This document shows, in pieces, positions 29,001-38,400 of a stretch of DNA of 64,000 bases. Source of the stretch: Cylindrospermum stagnale PCC 7417. GTDB taxonomy: Bacteria > Cyanobacteriota > Cyanobacteriia > Cyanobacteriales > Nostocaceae. The notes under the pieces are model-generated. The model was not told the origin of the DNA, made no database searches, and saw nothing but the letters and a program-made list of their open reading frames with translations. The stretch is taken from positions 2,744,501-2,808,500 of the forward strand of contig NC_019757.1 of the NCBI RefSeq assembly GCF_000317535.1. Direction: 5' to 3'. Both the position numbers and the translations under genes were made by a program. The first letter of the stretch is position 1. The number at the start of each line of letters is the position of its first letter.

Positions 29001-29522
29001 TTAGTCGAACTGCATGGCGGCACAGTTCAGGCACAGAGTTTGGGAGTTGGACAGGGAACCACCTTTACAGTGCTACTCCCGCTGATACTACCTCTACCCG
29101 AGACAAACCAAGAATCTCAACAATCTCGGCAATCCCTAGATTTGAGTGGTGTAAAAATTTTAGTAGTGGATGATGATGTCGATACACGGGAGTTTATTGC
29201 TTTCCTGCTAGAGCAGTATGGAGCTAGTGTGAGAGTAGTAGCCTCAGCCAGGGAGGTGCTAACCGCTTTAACTCAATCTCGGCCAGACGTGCTATTGAGC
29301 GATATTGGTATGCCAGAAGAAGATGGCTATATGCTAATTCAGCAAGTGCGAACCCTGCCTCCAGACAAGGGGGGGCTGATTCCGGCGATCGCACTCACCG
29401 CTTATGCTGGAGAAATTAACTATCAGCAGGCACTAAAAGCAGGCTTTGAAAAACATATTCCTAAGCCTGTAGAGCCAGATAAGCTAGTTGAAGCAATTTC
29501 CAACTTAGTCGTTAAAAAATGA
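26055..29522 (+). CDS. GAF/PAS hybrid histidine kinase with receiver
   Basis: 1155 residues, no membrane helices, so cytosolic. Order: GAF (about 30-170), second GAF-like (185-335), two PAS (345-460 and 475-600), GAF (620-785), HisKA with V-L-S-H-E-L-R-S-P-L-S (His near 798), ATPase domain (L-L-S-N-A-V-K-F-T, D-T-G-K-G-I-S, G-G-L-G-L-G-L-A-I-V), and a receiver with Asp near 1082 in L-L-S-D-I-G-M-P-E-E-D. No Cys in a typical bilin-binding position was picked out, so it need not be a phytochrome. The C-terminal half closely resembles the kinase at 1498-5862. It probably signals to the preceding response regulator. Confidence 0.9.
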   Translation: MTEALPEKALSQAPLPANEVERLTALYRYNVLDTPPEAAFDRITVLAARLFDIPTVLVSLVDESRVWFKSSVGCDTREINREATICNFAVWLNEILVIPDTTKDDRFVNNPLVQDEQGVRFYAGAPLLTHDGFNLGTLCLLDSKPRQQLSVEQKATLTDLAAMVVDELELRLASGRIAQIDAALLQVTQGVSAVTGEAFLLSLVQHFTQVLGMDYAYIGLVIGDEPEAVKTIAACEQGQVVDNFEYLLRDTPCQEVIQQKKICCYPRGVQAQFADAQMLAQMEVESYVAIPFFDSTGTPLGLLGVMGRKPLENVQLASALLTLFAMRIVTELERQQAEEALRQRETELRLITNTVPVLISFVDSEQCYRFNNRAYEEWFGKNAADIYGKHLWEVLGESAYQVIRPYVEQVLAGGQVTFESQVPFKDGGTRYISATYVPRLDSQGNVEGFVALVSDMSEQLAALRDRQQAYEAQQESEARFEILADSAPVLIWMSGLDKLCYYFSQAWLDFTGRTLEQEMGNGWLEGVHPDELEHCIDTYATAFDARQKFMMEYRLRRFDGEYRWILDIGVPRFTPDGSFVGYVGSCIDITERKHFEAERAQLLAREQQQTRLLQKLAEASLTINSTLSLNERLRLITDQAREIIATHQSVTSMTDSDNWAQAIHTVSLSDKYAQWRDYNQQPDGSGIYTLVCRTQRVTRMTQAELEAHPNWHGFSLEESKHPPMRGWLAAPLTSRNGKNLGLIQLSDKYEGDFTPEDEAILVQLAQMASSAIDNAQLYEASQQANRVKDEFLAVLSHELRSPLSPILGWSQLLQTHSLDAAKTHQALTVIERNAKLQAELIDDLLDVSKILQGKLSLNICQVDLTSMIQGAIETVRLAAVAKSIQIQTMFKPNVGKVSGDPSRLQQVIWNLLSNAVKFTDVGGLVNIQLERLGSQAQITVSDTGKGISPDFLPYVFDYFRQADATTTRKFGGLGLGLAIVRHLVELHGGTVQAQSLGVGQGTTFTVLLPLILPLPETNQESQQSRQSLDLSGVKILVVDDDVDTREFIAFLLEQYGASVRVVASAREVLTALTQSRPDVLLSDIGMPEEDGYMLIQQVRTLPPDKGGLIPAIALTAYAGEINYQQALKAGFEKHIPKPVEPDKLVEAISNLVVKK

Positions 29523-29677
29523 TGGCGACAGATGGAAGCGAGATACCCCAGATACACCAAGCGGTTTCCAATCCAAAATCTAAAATTGGTATAAGCTCTC
29601 GGCATAAGTCTTGTGAGGGATGAAGCGAACGCCAATCCAACGTATCACATGGAAGAAGTAGACCCAGAATATTTACC

Positions 29678-30694
29678 ATGCAATTGAAGCCAATTAATCA
29701 GCAGGTAGTGGTCATCGTTGGGGCTTCCAGTGGGATCGGGCGAGAAACAGCGCTGAAGTTTGCCCATGGTGGGGCTTCCTTAGTAGTTGCAGCACGTAGC
29801 GAACCAGGGCTAAAGTCCTTGGTGGAGCAAATCCGTGGCAATGGCGGTCAAGTGATATCTGTGATTGCAGATGTCAGTGACTTTCAGCAGGTAAAAGCGA
29901 TCGCCGACAAAGCCGTGGCAGAATACGGAAGATTAGATACTTGGGTTCATGCTGCGGCTACAGGTATACTCGCCCCCTTTGAGAAAATCACACCAGAGGA
30001 ATTTGCCCGCGTCGTTGATGTGACTTTGATGGGACAGGTACATGGGGCAATGGCCGCCCTACCCTACCTCAAACAAGAGGGACGAGGGGCGCTGATTCAT
30101 ATTTCCTCAGTCGAGGGTAGGCGTGCTCTACCGTTGCAAAGTCCCTACTCTGCCGCCAAACATGGTTTAGAAGGTTTTTTAGAAGCCTTGCGGGTGGAAT
30201 TGCAACAGGAAAAATGGCCGATTAGTGTCACTTCTGTCAGACCTTCGGTGATTAATACACCTTATTACAACAAAGTTCGCACCAAGCTAGGGGTGAAACC
30301 GACGGGAATACCACCATATTACCAACCAGATATTGTTGCCGATGCCATTGTTTATGTTGCTGAACACCCGAAGCGAGATTTTATCGTTGGGGATACAGGC
30401 AAAGTATTAGATCTGCTGCAACGCATCTCTCCTGAATTAGTGGATGCGCTGTTTTTAGCGATCGCATTTTCGGGACAGCGCACCGATGAGCCAAAATCAG
30501 AAGATGCGCCAGATAATGTATTTGCACCGATTCCCGGCTACGACAGAGTAGAGGGAGACTTTAGAAACTTGACAATCCCAACTTTTTTCGATTGGTTGGA
30601 TATGAATCCCCCGCTAAGGTGGGGGGCGTTAGCGTTAGCAGCCTTGGGGGTAGTGGCATTTGTTAGTGGGTGGCGTCAAGGGAATGATCTTTGA
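29678..30694 (+). CDS. Short-chain dehydrogenase with C-terminal membrane anchor
   Basis: 338 residues. The NAD(P) motif G-A-S-S-G-I-G is at 15-21, the active-site Ser near 143, and Y157-x3-K161 in Y-S-A-A-K. The family usually has about 250 residues; the extra C-terminus runs through a linker and ends with a hydrophobic helix (A-L-A-L-A-A-L-G-V-V-A-F-V-S-G-W), suggesting a single membrane anchor. The substrate is not known. It lies 155 bases after the kinase gene and immediately before an IS605-type element. Confidence 0.88.
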   Translation: MQLKPINQQVVVIVGASSGIGRETALKFAHGGASLVVAARSEPGLKSLVEQIRGNGGQVISVIADVSDFQQVKAIADKAVAEYGRLDTWVHAAATGILAPFEKITPEEFARVVDVTLMGQVHGAMAALPYLKQEGRGALIHISSVEGRRALPLQSPYSAAKHGLEGFLEALRVELQQEKWPISVTSVRPSVINTPYYNKVRTKLGVKPTGIPPYYQPDIVADAIVYVAEHPKRDFIVGDTGKVLDLLQRISPELVDALFLAIAFSGQRTDEPKSEDAPDNVFAPIPGYDRVEGDFRNLTIPTFFDWLDMNPPLRWGALALAALGVVAFVSGWRQGNDL

Positions 30695-30723
30695 TGAGTT
30701 TTTCATGCCCTACAATTTGAATA

Positions 30724-31954
30724 GTGAACTACCACACACTCACCCTCAGCGGGTAGAGTGTGGGCTTCTCCCTTCAACAACCACAGCCGCCACAGTAGTA
30801 GACTTACGCCCATACTGTTTTGGTCTTACATAGCCTTCAGGAGCAATAACGCTGGTCCCCAACGCCAATACACGCAAGCCTTCATTTTTAATATTTTTCG
30901 CCGCATTAATGTCTCTGTCGTGTCGCTCTTTACAGTGCGGACAATCAAATTCACGCACAGACAAATCCATTTTTGGCAGTGGCTTCAAGGTATGGAAGCA
31001 AAGATGAGTTGAAGCAAAGAATCGACCTATTTCTAGATAGACTTTGCCCAGCATTTCGGCTTTGTACTTGAGCATGGTACAAAACATTCCCCAGCCAGCA
31101 TCAGATATTGCCTTGGCTAGGCAGCGGTTCTTGACCATGTTTCTGACTGCCAAATTTTCTACCACTATGACTTGGTTTTCGTCTACTATCTTGCGTGATA
31201 GTTTGTGTAGAAAGTCTTCGCGGACTCTTTTGATTTTGGAATGAACCTTGGCTACCGCAAGCTTTGCTTGGCGACGATTGTTGGTCGTTTTATCCTTCTT
31301 GCGAGACAGTTTTTTTTGCTTACGAGCTAGATTCCTTTCGTACTTCTTTGTCGCTCTAGGGTGTTGATATTTTGAGCCTTCAGAGGTGACAGCGAAATCA
31401 GTTAGACCTATATCTATACCAATCACATTACCTTTACTACTAGACTCTGGGCATTCAATCCCATCATCTACTAGCATCGAAGCAAAATATCTACTGTCAG
31501 GATTTTTGGATAAAGTCACAGTTTTAACTGTACCCTGAATATCTCTATGAACCTTGGCTTTAACAGTACCCAACTTGCCAGGGAATTTAATCTGACAATT
31601 GTTCAAGACTTTGACATTTTGAGGGTACTGGATTGACTGTTTTCCTTGGCGGTTCTTGAATGTGGGATACATTGCCCGACCATCAAAGAAGTTGCCAAAT
31701 GCCACACCTAGATTTAACACAGACTGTTGAAGGCATTGGGAGTAGCACTCGGACAACCATTGAAATTCAGCCTTCCATAAAGGTATGAACTTCTTCATTG
31801 TCATGGCTGTAACACCTTTGCCAGTCTCAAGGTATGTCGCTGTCATCGTAGCCAAAGACTGATTCCAAACCCAACGTACACAACCGAAAGCCTGAGCAAG
31901 ATGAGCTTGCTGGGCTTTTGTTGGATAGATTCGGACTTTGACAGCTTTTAGCAC
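30724..31954 (-). mobile_element. IS200/IS605-type element carrying tnpB only, with right-end hairpin
   Basis: The right boundary is placed at 30724, where identity with the remnant at 8150 begins (GTGAACTACC). The end carries a hairpin (CCACACACTC / GAGTGTGGG). The left boundary beyond 31954 is not certain. No tnpA lies beside it, so it would need one in trans. In this family the right end overlapping the tnpB 3' end is the source of the guide (omega) RNA, so an RNA is expected here, with its guide read from minus-strand flank beginning TATTCAAATTGTAGGGC. This RNA is inference. Confidence 0.8.
30746..31954 (-). CDS. tnpB: TnpB, RNA-guided nuclease of IS200/IS605 (apparently intact)
   Basis: 402 residues from GTG, a normal TnpB length. 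N-terminal K-V-R-I-Y-P-T; RuvC-I Asp in G-I-D-I-G-L; RuvC-II Glu in V-V-E-N-L-A-V-R-N; RuvC-III Asp in R-H-D-R-D-I-N-A-A-K-N: the full catalytic triad. The zinc-finger region before RuvC-III has C-P-H-C as the second knuckle, but the first is S-T-H-L-C-F-H-T, a single Cys with nearby His instead of C-x2-C. TnpB enzymes cut DNA next to a target motif using the element's own RNA. The near-identical C-terminus in the dead copy at 8150 points to recent activity. Confidence 0.9.
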   Translation of the reverse strand: MLKAVKVRIYPTKAQQAHLAQAFGCVRWVWNQSLATMTATYLETGKGVTAMTMKKFIPLWKAEFQWLSECYSQCLQQSVLNLGVAFGNFFDGRAMYPTFKNRQGKQSIQYPQNVKVLNNCQIKFPGKLGTVKAKVHRDIQGTVKTVTLSKNPDSRYFASMLVDDGIECPESSSKGNVIGIDIGLTDFAVTSEGSKYQHPRATKKYERNLARKQKKLSRKKDKTTNNRRQAKLAVAKVHSKIKRVREDFLHKLSRKIVDENQVIVVENLAVRNMVKNRCLAKAISDAGWGMFCTMLKYKAEMLGKVYLEIGRFFASTHLCFHTLKPLPKMDLSVREFDCPHCKERHDRDINAAKNIKNEGLRVLALGTSVIAPEGYVRPKQYGRKSTTVAAVVVEGRSPHSTR

Positions 31955-32109
31955 AAGACTTAGATGGCTTCTTTGATTGCTCTAAGAGCATCTTAGGCGA
32001 TAATACTGGAGAAAGCAAGGAATTTGTTCACCTACTCATACCGACGCCCATCTCCCGCTGGCTGTGCCAATGCATCTAGTGGACGGGTGGAATCGGCGGC
32101 TCACTCGCA

Positions 32110-32154
32110 TTCATCCCGACGCTCACCTGAGTACAGGTTGAGCGCGGGGATGAA
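32110..32154. repeat. Imperfect 20-bp hairpin upstream of the FIST gene
   Basis: TTCATCCCGACGCTCACCTG (32110-32129) pairs with CAGGTTGAGCGCGGGGATGAA (32134-32154) apart from one bulge and one mismatch. It may be the end hairpin of another IS200/IS605-type element or part of the left end of the tnpB element; no boundary could be fixed. Confidence 0.65.
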
Positions 32155-32204
32155 AGCTGTTTCAGCTAAATTCAAAAGTAAGGCAAACTTGCTAGAATGT
32201 GACA

Positions 32205-33371
32205 ATGCTAAAAGTTGCTGTTGGTCACAGTGAAGATCCTGATTCTCAAGGTGCTATTGAGGAAGTCCTAGCTCAATGCATCAAAGCCTTGACAGGCAAT
32301 CTTCCTCAAGCCGGTCTGTTATTTGCTGCCATTGATTTTGAACATAGCCTAATCCTCCAAGCAATCAATCAGATGTTTCCTGAAATCGAACTGATTGGTT
32401 GTACCACAGATGGAGAGATGTCCTCAATATTGGGTTTTCAACAAGACTCTCTCACACTCATGCTTTTCTGCTCTGATACGGTAGAAATCCATGCAGGAGT
32501 AGGATATGAAACCAAAGAGAATCCGCTGACTGCTGCTCAACAAGCAGTGCAACAAGCAACTGAAAACAGTAGCACACCGCCCAAACTTTGTATTACCCTA
32601 CCCGCTAGCTATACAGCAGACGGTTCAATCACCAGCAGTGATGCGATTCTTAGCGGATTGGAGTTAGCTTTAGGTTCACAGATACCGATTATTGGTGGTA
32701 TGGCTGGAGATCAATTCAGGATGCAAACAACTTATCAATTTTGCCGAACTGAAGTACTCACTGATGCTCTACCCGTTCTGATATTTTCTGGAGATTTGCA
32801 ATTTTCCTACGGAAAAGGATGTGGGTTGCAACCGATTGGAAACAAAAGTATTGTCACTAAATCTCAGGGAACAGTTCTATATGAGATTGATGGAAAACCT
32901 GCACTCGAATTTTACCAACGCTATTTAGGTGATCGCCTACCAAGTCCTGAAAATGGACTAGCTGTTTATGAACAAGATAGCGAGTACTATTACATGAGGG
33001 TTCCTAATAGTTGCGATCCGGAAACAGGCAGCATTAATTTTCTTTGTAATATTCCTGAGCAAGCAGTAGTACAAGTCACTGAAAGTAGTCGGAATGAAAT
33101 AATTGCCGCCGCTGAAACTTCCTTAAAGATGGCTTTAGAAAACTATCCAGGCACAGAACCAGAAGCTGTTTTGCTATTTTCTTGTTGCTGTCGCCGTTGG
33201 ATTTTGGGTACGAGAGCTAAAGAAGAATTTAATCTTGTAAAAAACGTCCTAGAGCAAACAATACCTATCTGCGGTTTTTATACTTACGGTGAATTTGTGC
33301 CCATGAATTTACAGGGGTTAAATTATTATCACCAAGAGACATTTGTTAGTCTAATTCTAGGTACAAAATAA
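32205..33371 (+). CDS. FIST-domain sensory protein
   Basis: 388 residues from ATG 32205; a GTG two codons upstream is also possible. The N-terminal half shows FIST (G-L-L-F-A-A-I-D-F, then I-G-C-T-T-D-G-E) and the C-terminal half FIST_C (G-K-G-C-G-L-Q-P-I-G, late V-L-L-F-S-C-C-C-R-R and I-C-G-F-Y-T-Y-G-E-F). FIST is a predicted small-ligand sensor, possibly for amino acids. No signal peptide, so cytosolic. A histidine kinase starts six bases downstream, so the pair looks like a split receptor: FIST senses, the kinase transmits. Confidence 0.9.
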   Translation: MLKVAVGHSEDPDSQGAIEEVLAQCIKALTGNLPQAGLLFAAIDFEHSLILQAINQMFPEIELIGCTTDGEMSSILGFQQDSLTLMLFCSDTVEIHAGVGYETKENPLTAAQQAVQQATENSSTPPKLCITLPASYTADGSITSSDAILSGLELALGSQIPIIGGMAGDQFRMQTTYQFCRTEVLTDALPVLIFSGDLQFSYGKGCGLQPIGNKSIVTKSQGTVLYEIDGKPALEFYQRYLGDRLPSPENGLAVYEQDSEYYYMRVPNSCDPETGSINFLCNIPEQAVVQVTESSRNEIIAAAETSLKMALENYPGTEPEAVLLFSCCCRRWILGTRAKEEFNLVKNVLEQTIPICGFYTYGEFVPMNLQGLNYYHQETFVSLILGTK

Positions 33372-33377
33372 CAGTTT

Positions 33378-34448
33378 ATGGAATCCGCAGACAATGAAGA
33401 GCAAATTAAGAGATTAGAAAAAGAAATTCGGATTCTGAAAAAAAAACTAGAGCGTTCTGAAGAAGATCGATACCAACTAGAGGACGCCAGTGAACGCAGC
33501 GAGGCTATCCTCAAAGGTGTGATTCGAGAGTTGGAAGAGTCGCAAACCACTTTAGCAAACCGCAGCCGTGAGCTAGAAATCGCCCTAGAAAACCTCAAAG
33601 CATTGCAGGTAAAACTTGTTGAATCTGAAAAAAGGTCTGCTCTTGGCGTTTTGATTGCTGGTATCGCCCACGAAATTAACAATCCCATTAGCTTTATCTA
33701 CGGAAACTTGCCCTATGCTAATAATTATTTTCAAGATTTATTCAGACTAATTCAACTATATCAGCAGTCTTACCCTGAACCAGTCGATGTAATTAAACAA
33801 GAACTTGAAGCAATCGAACTAGACTTTCTCAAAAAAGATTTAGAAAAAATATTTCAATCAATGCATGTTGGAGCAGAGCGAATTGCTGGAATTATCAAAT
33901 CACTAGGAATTTTTTCTCGATTTGATGAAGCCAGTTTTAAAGAAGTTGATATTCATGAAGGAATTGATAGCACGCTGGTGATTTTAAATAACCGCTTGAG
34001 AGCAACTCCAGAAAATCCAAATGGCATTCGATTGATTCGAGAATATGAACAACTACCTTTGGTTTCATGCTATCCCGGTCAACTAAATCAGGTATTTATG
34101 AATATCTTGTCTAATGCGATTGATGCGTTAGAAGAAGCAAATCAGCAGCGGACGCCTGAAGAAATTATTGCACATCCCAACACAATTTCGATTTATACTC
34201 GTCTGATAGCTGGGAATCAGATCATGATATCAATTGCCGACAATGGTCTCGGAATTCCAGAGACAATTAAATCAAGATTATTTGACCCCTTCTTCACTAC
34301 TAAAACGGTGGGTAAAGGAACTGGATTGGGTTTATCTATCAGCTACCAAATTGTGACTGAACTACATAAAGGTCAACTTGATTTTAATTCAACCCTAAAA
34401 AAAGGCACAGAATTTGTTTTGACACTACCAATAAAAACTAAAGATTAA
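33378..34448 (+). CDS. Histidine kinase with N-terminal coiled coil, partner of FIST protein
   Basis: 356 residues. Residues about 5-85 form a charged coiled coil (repeated [11 protein letters not shown]-type heptads) with no membrane helix or PAS/GAF. Then I-A-H-E-I-N-N-P-I with phosphoacceptor H98, and an ATPase domain with [21 protein letters not shown] and G-T-G-L-G-L-S-I. There is no own sensor domain, which fits taking its input from the FIST protein encoded just before. No response regulator gene follows, so the output partner is elsewhere. Confidence 0.9.
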   Translation: MESADNEEQIKRLEKEIRILKKKLERSEEDRYQLEDASERSEAILKGVIRELEESQTTLANRSRELEIALENLKALQVKLVESEKRSALGVLIAGIAHEINNPISFIYGNLPYANNYFQDLFRLIQLYQQSYPEPVDVIKQELEAIELDFLKKDLEKIFQSMHVGAERIAGIIKSLGIFSRFDEASFKEVDIHEGIDSTLVILNNRLRATPENPNGIRLIREYEQLPLVSCYPGQLNQVFMNILSNAIDALEEANQQRTPEEIIAHPNTISIYTRLIAGNQIMISIADNGLGIPETIKSRLFDPFFTTKTVGKGTGLGLSISYQIVTELHKGQLDFNSTLKKGTEFVLTLPIKTKD

Positions 34449-34777
34449 GCCAGAAACTAGCTACACGCCTGAGTAGGGTGCTAGGGCTAAAGTCTGTGTC
34501 AAATCAGCAAGGAGAAAGCGATTACCTACGGTAGGCTGCGCCAACGCAGAGGTTAAACATTTCTAGCTCGGTCTGGGTGTGTCGCATCAGCCGCAGGAAA
34601 TGACCTTCAGTGTCAAGAGCGATCATAAAACCAGCCGATACTTGATTGAATAGTCAAGTATACTGTAGGCGCTCGCTTGTTTTCCCTGATTGTATTGGTG
34701 GGAGGGTTCGCCCAAGGAACACTGCGATAATTTCCTTAGGGGAAGTTGAGACAATTTATTATTTGGAAGTTCCTTAC
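34449..34777. other. 329-bp intergenic region with a short coding-like scrap
   Basis: Contains a palindromic scrap (CCTACGGTAGGCTGCGCC near 34524). On the minus strand, about 34520-34640 reads as a protein-like stretch of about 37 codons (F-M-I-A-L-D-T-E-G-H-F-L-R-L-M-R-H-T-Q-T-E-L-E-M-F) bounded by stops and ending in the repeat. It may be a gene fragment; the family was not recognised. Confidence 0.4.
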
Positions 34778-35293
34778 CTAATCTTTTGGGCCTTGAAATT
34801 TAGAAAAAACTGATACTTCTACAGGTAGGAGAGCAGTGTTGTTGACCGTGAATTCTTGGAATCCTAAAATTGCTATGTATTTATATGTGGAGTTACCAAA
34901 GTTTACTCCAATAATTGGATAGTTTTTTGTAGGCAATCCACAAGAATGCACTGTAACCTTAAATGTTTTTTTGGTAGCAGGGTTAATGATAAAAAACAGG
35001 TCGCCCACTAATGAACCTTCTGGGTTATACACTCTGTATAAGAATTTAGGTTGCTTTTTACTGTTATTACCATAAATTAACAGGTTGTAAGGCGCTCCTG
35101 AATGAGAAACAATCTTTCCTTTATACTTAAAGCCTGGAAATACTGTGGTATAAGGCTCACAGTTACTAGGAGCACCTGGAGGAGTCACCTCAGTAACATC
35201 GACAAAAGCTGCCAATGCAGATTCACGAGAGATATGCCCCAAAGATATGGTCGTTAGGATTGTTCCAAATAAATAAAATTTCTTTAGCATCAT
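34778..35293 (-). CDS. Exported protein of unknown function, 171 aa
   Basis: An N-terminal signal peptide (K-K-F then hydrophobic G-T-I-L-T-T-I-S-L-G, cleavage likely after A-L-A near residue 29). The mature part is beta-rich with two Cys (in S-N-C-E-P-Y and H-S-C-G-L-P) that could form a disulfide. Family not recognised. It lies about 200 bases downstream of the CHAT/TPR gene on the same strand; both are exported, so a shared role at the cell surface is possible but unproven. Confidence 0.65.
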   Translation of the reverse strand: MMLKKFYLFGTILTTISLGHISRESALAAFVDVTEVTPPGAPSNCEPYTTVFPGFKYKGKIVSHSGAPYNLLIYGNNSKKQPKFLYRVYNPEGSLVGDLFFIINPATKKTFKVTVHSCGLPTKNYPIIGVNFGNSTYKYIAILGFQEFTVNNTALLPVEVSVFSKFQGPKD

Positions 35294-35496
35294 AATACGT
35301 AAACCGATTGCTCAAGAATGAGAATCAAGAGATGATGGACAGGTGAAGCAAGTATAACCGTTATTTTGCTACATTGCCATCAGGCTATCATTGGATAATT
35401 TATTTGTTGGAGTTCCCTAATTGAAGTGCAGAATGTGCGCTATGGCAATCAAGAGTAAGTTGTTTTGAAAGCGCACGTCGCGCCATTTCCATCTGC

Positions 35497-38400
35497 TCAC
35501 CGCCACTCACCTTGTAAAGTGAAAGCCGCCCAATAATAAGGTGCGGCGTAGTTTTGATGGCGCCACATTTCTATTTGTGCAGACCGGAGTGCCACGGCAG
35601 GCTTTAATTTTTCTTGCAGCATTTTTTGGTAAAATACCTTCATCAGTTCCGACGTGGCCTGATCATCGACACTCCACAAACTCACCACAACTCGCGAACT
35701 ACCAGCATACATAAATCCTCTTGTCAACCCCACTAATCCTTCTCCCTTAACTTCTTCTCCCAGTCCGGTTTGACAGGCGCTGAGTACCACCAGTTCGGCT
35801 GGTAGGTTGAGGTTGAAGACATCGTGCAGACGCAAAAAGCCATTTTGTGGTTTACCCTGATTGTCAAATAGCGACAACACGACTCCTGATAATTCTGGTT
35901 GCTTGCTGTTGAGAATGCCATGAGTAGCGAAATGGACGATGCGATATTGACTCAACTCATTGCTGGTGGCTGTGGTACGACTAGCAGTAAAATCAAAAGC
36001 TGGTTTGCGATCGCTAATCGGTACAAAAGAAAGAATTTGCTCGGCTTCTTGGCGCGTAAACTGCAACCGTGCAAAGTTAATATTTGCATCTCTAGCGGAT
36101 CTATTTAAAGCCAAACTGTCTAAACTACCTTTTGTTGGTGCAAGTGGGCGTTTACCTTGGAGACGTTCATCATCACCGCTAAAAATGGGATCTGCCAACA
36201 CAGCTAATGTCTTAGGTGCTGGTTTGCGCCCTTTGTGTTCACCTCTGAGGACGGCTAAAGTAGACGCTGAGGGTAAAGAGATGATTTCGTGGTTTAGCAA
36301 TAATGGTTCATAGCTGCCGCTTTTTTGTGATTTTGGTATGGTTAAAGCAGTAAATGGCACATATTGTAAAGCACCATCGCTGACAATCACTAAGCGTTTC
36401 TGTCCCAGTTGCTCGGCTACTGGTGCCAGGATGATTTGAGATAAAGCATCGAAAGCTGGGCTATTTTTTCGATATGGGGTGGTTATGGCTTGACGGAACT
36501 TTTGCACAGCAGCTTCGATATCTGCACGTTTGGGAAGTTCATAACTAGTAATGCCTTTGTTCGTAACTGCCCAAAGATAACTGCGTTCCGTTCCAAGGGA
36601 ATATTCTAAAAGTAGAGTGTCGTCATCAAGTACCTGCTGCTGAATTTCTGCCAGTGTCAGAGGTTGCGGTTGAGTTAACGCTGCATAACGGGGACTGGTG
36701 GCGCGAATTTGCGTTTGAACTTGTCGATATTGTTCTAGAAGTACTTCACTTTCTTTTTTTAGGGCTTGGGACTGTGCCTCAGTATATTTACCAGTTAATA
36801 ACTCTATCTGGCGTTTTTCTAATGCATCGAGTTGTTGTTGTAAGTCGCGTTCTTGGGAAAGTAATTTTGGCGCTACACCTTGACGAATATCGGCATTAGC
36901 TTCTGTCAGCAGTTCCAAAAGACTACGGGCGCGGGCGCGTTCACTCGTTTGCAGTGCTAGAGCAGCGTATCCTTTCGCTGGTTGCTGTTTGTCTAACTGC
37001 ATCAACAAGTCGATGTAGAACTGATAATAATCTTGCACTGTGGCAAAGTAGGCAGTACGCAGTTCTTGAGAAGTAACTTTAGTGCGGATATCCTCAACGA
37101 TTTTAATTGTGGCTTCTATTTGGGTACGAGCCGCATTAAAATTACCGCGATCGCGTTCTGTCACAGCGATTTTGTACTGTGTAGCGGCAACTCCGGTGCG
37201 ATCGCCTAATTTGCGCCGGATTTTTAGTTCCTGATTGTAATGTTCAATTGCTGGCTGCGGCTGCTTTAATGAATTATAAGCTTTAGCAATATTGCCCAGA
37301 ACGTTGGCTTCGGCCACAGGAATGCCTAGCGTCTGGAACCTAGAAACAGACTGTTGAGAGAATAAGAATGCTTTTCGATAATCGCCTGAAGCTTGATACA
37401 CTCTACCCAATAAAGCCAAAGCAGAAGCTTCGCTAAAGCTACTTTGTTGTTTGCGTGACAATGCAAGCGCTTGGTTGGCAACATCCAGCGCTTGGGGATA
37501 ATCCTTCAACGACTCATAAACCCTAATGATGCCTGTGAGTGTGGTGAATTCCTGAAAGACTGCCCCCTGTTCCTGCCACAGTTTCAGCGCTTGGTTGTAA
37601 TATTCCAGCGACTTGGGATAATCTTGGGTTGTTCGGTAAACGCTGCCAATATTATCTAGGGTTTGGGCAACCTTAGTGCCATCGCCAATTTTCCGAAACA
37701 CATCCAGCGCTTGGTTATAAGTTTCAATACTTAATTTATAGTCACCCAACGCACTATATAGTTTAGCGATATAGCTGATTGTATTTGCTGCCTCAAGGCG
37801 ATCGCTCACTTGACGCTGGAGAGTTAACGCTTGGTTGTAAAAGTCCAGTGCTTGCTGATAATCGCCCAAAGATTCATAAATTGCCGCGATATTGCCCAGC
37901 GTGAAAGCTTCCCTATTGCGATTTTTATTAGCACGCTGTAACACCAAACCTTGGTTCAAAGAGTCGAGGGCTTTCTGCTTTTGCCCTAACTTGTCATACA
38001 AAAAACTGATTTGTGACAGAACCTCAGCTTCCCCAAAGCGGTTTCCTAACTTTTGCCAAAGCACAAGCGCTTGGTTAAAGTAATCCAACCCCTTTTGATA
38101 ATCGCCCACAGCCAAATAAGTTCCGCCTAAACTCATAAAAGTTACTGCTTGGCTGCCGGGGTTCAATTGTGGCGATTTTTGCTGCAAATCCAGCACTAAG
38201 CTAAAAGATTCTAGTGCCTTTTGAGTCTCCCCCAAAGAGTTGTAGAGTGTAGCGATAATCGTCAGAGTATCAGCTTGTCCAGCCAAATCCTGCCTTGTTC
38301 GGTGAATTTCCAGCGCCTGATTTAGTACCTCTAATGCCTTTTGCGGTTCCCCCAATTGGGTGTAGAGTTGACCGATAATTTGCAGGGTTTCAGCTTGTCC

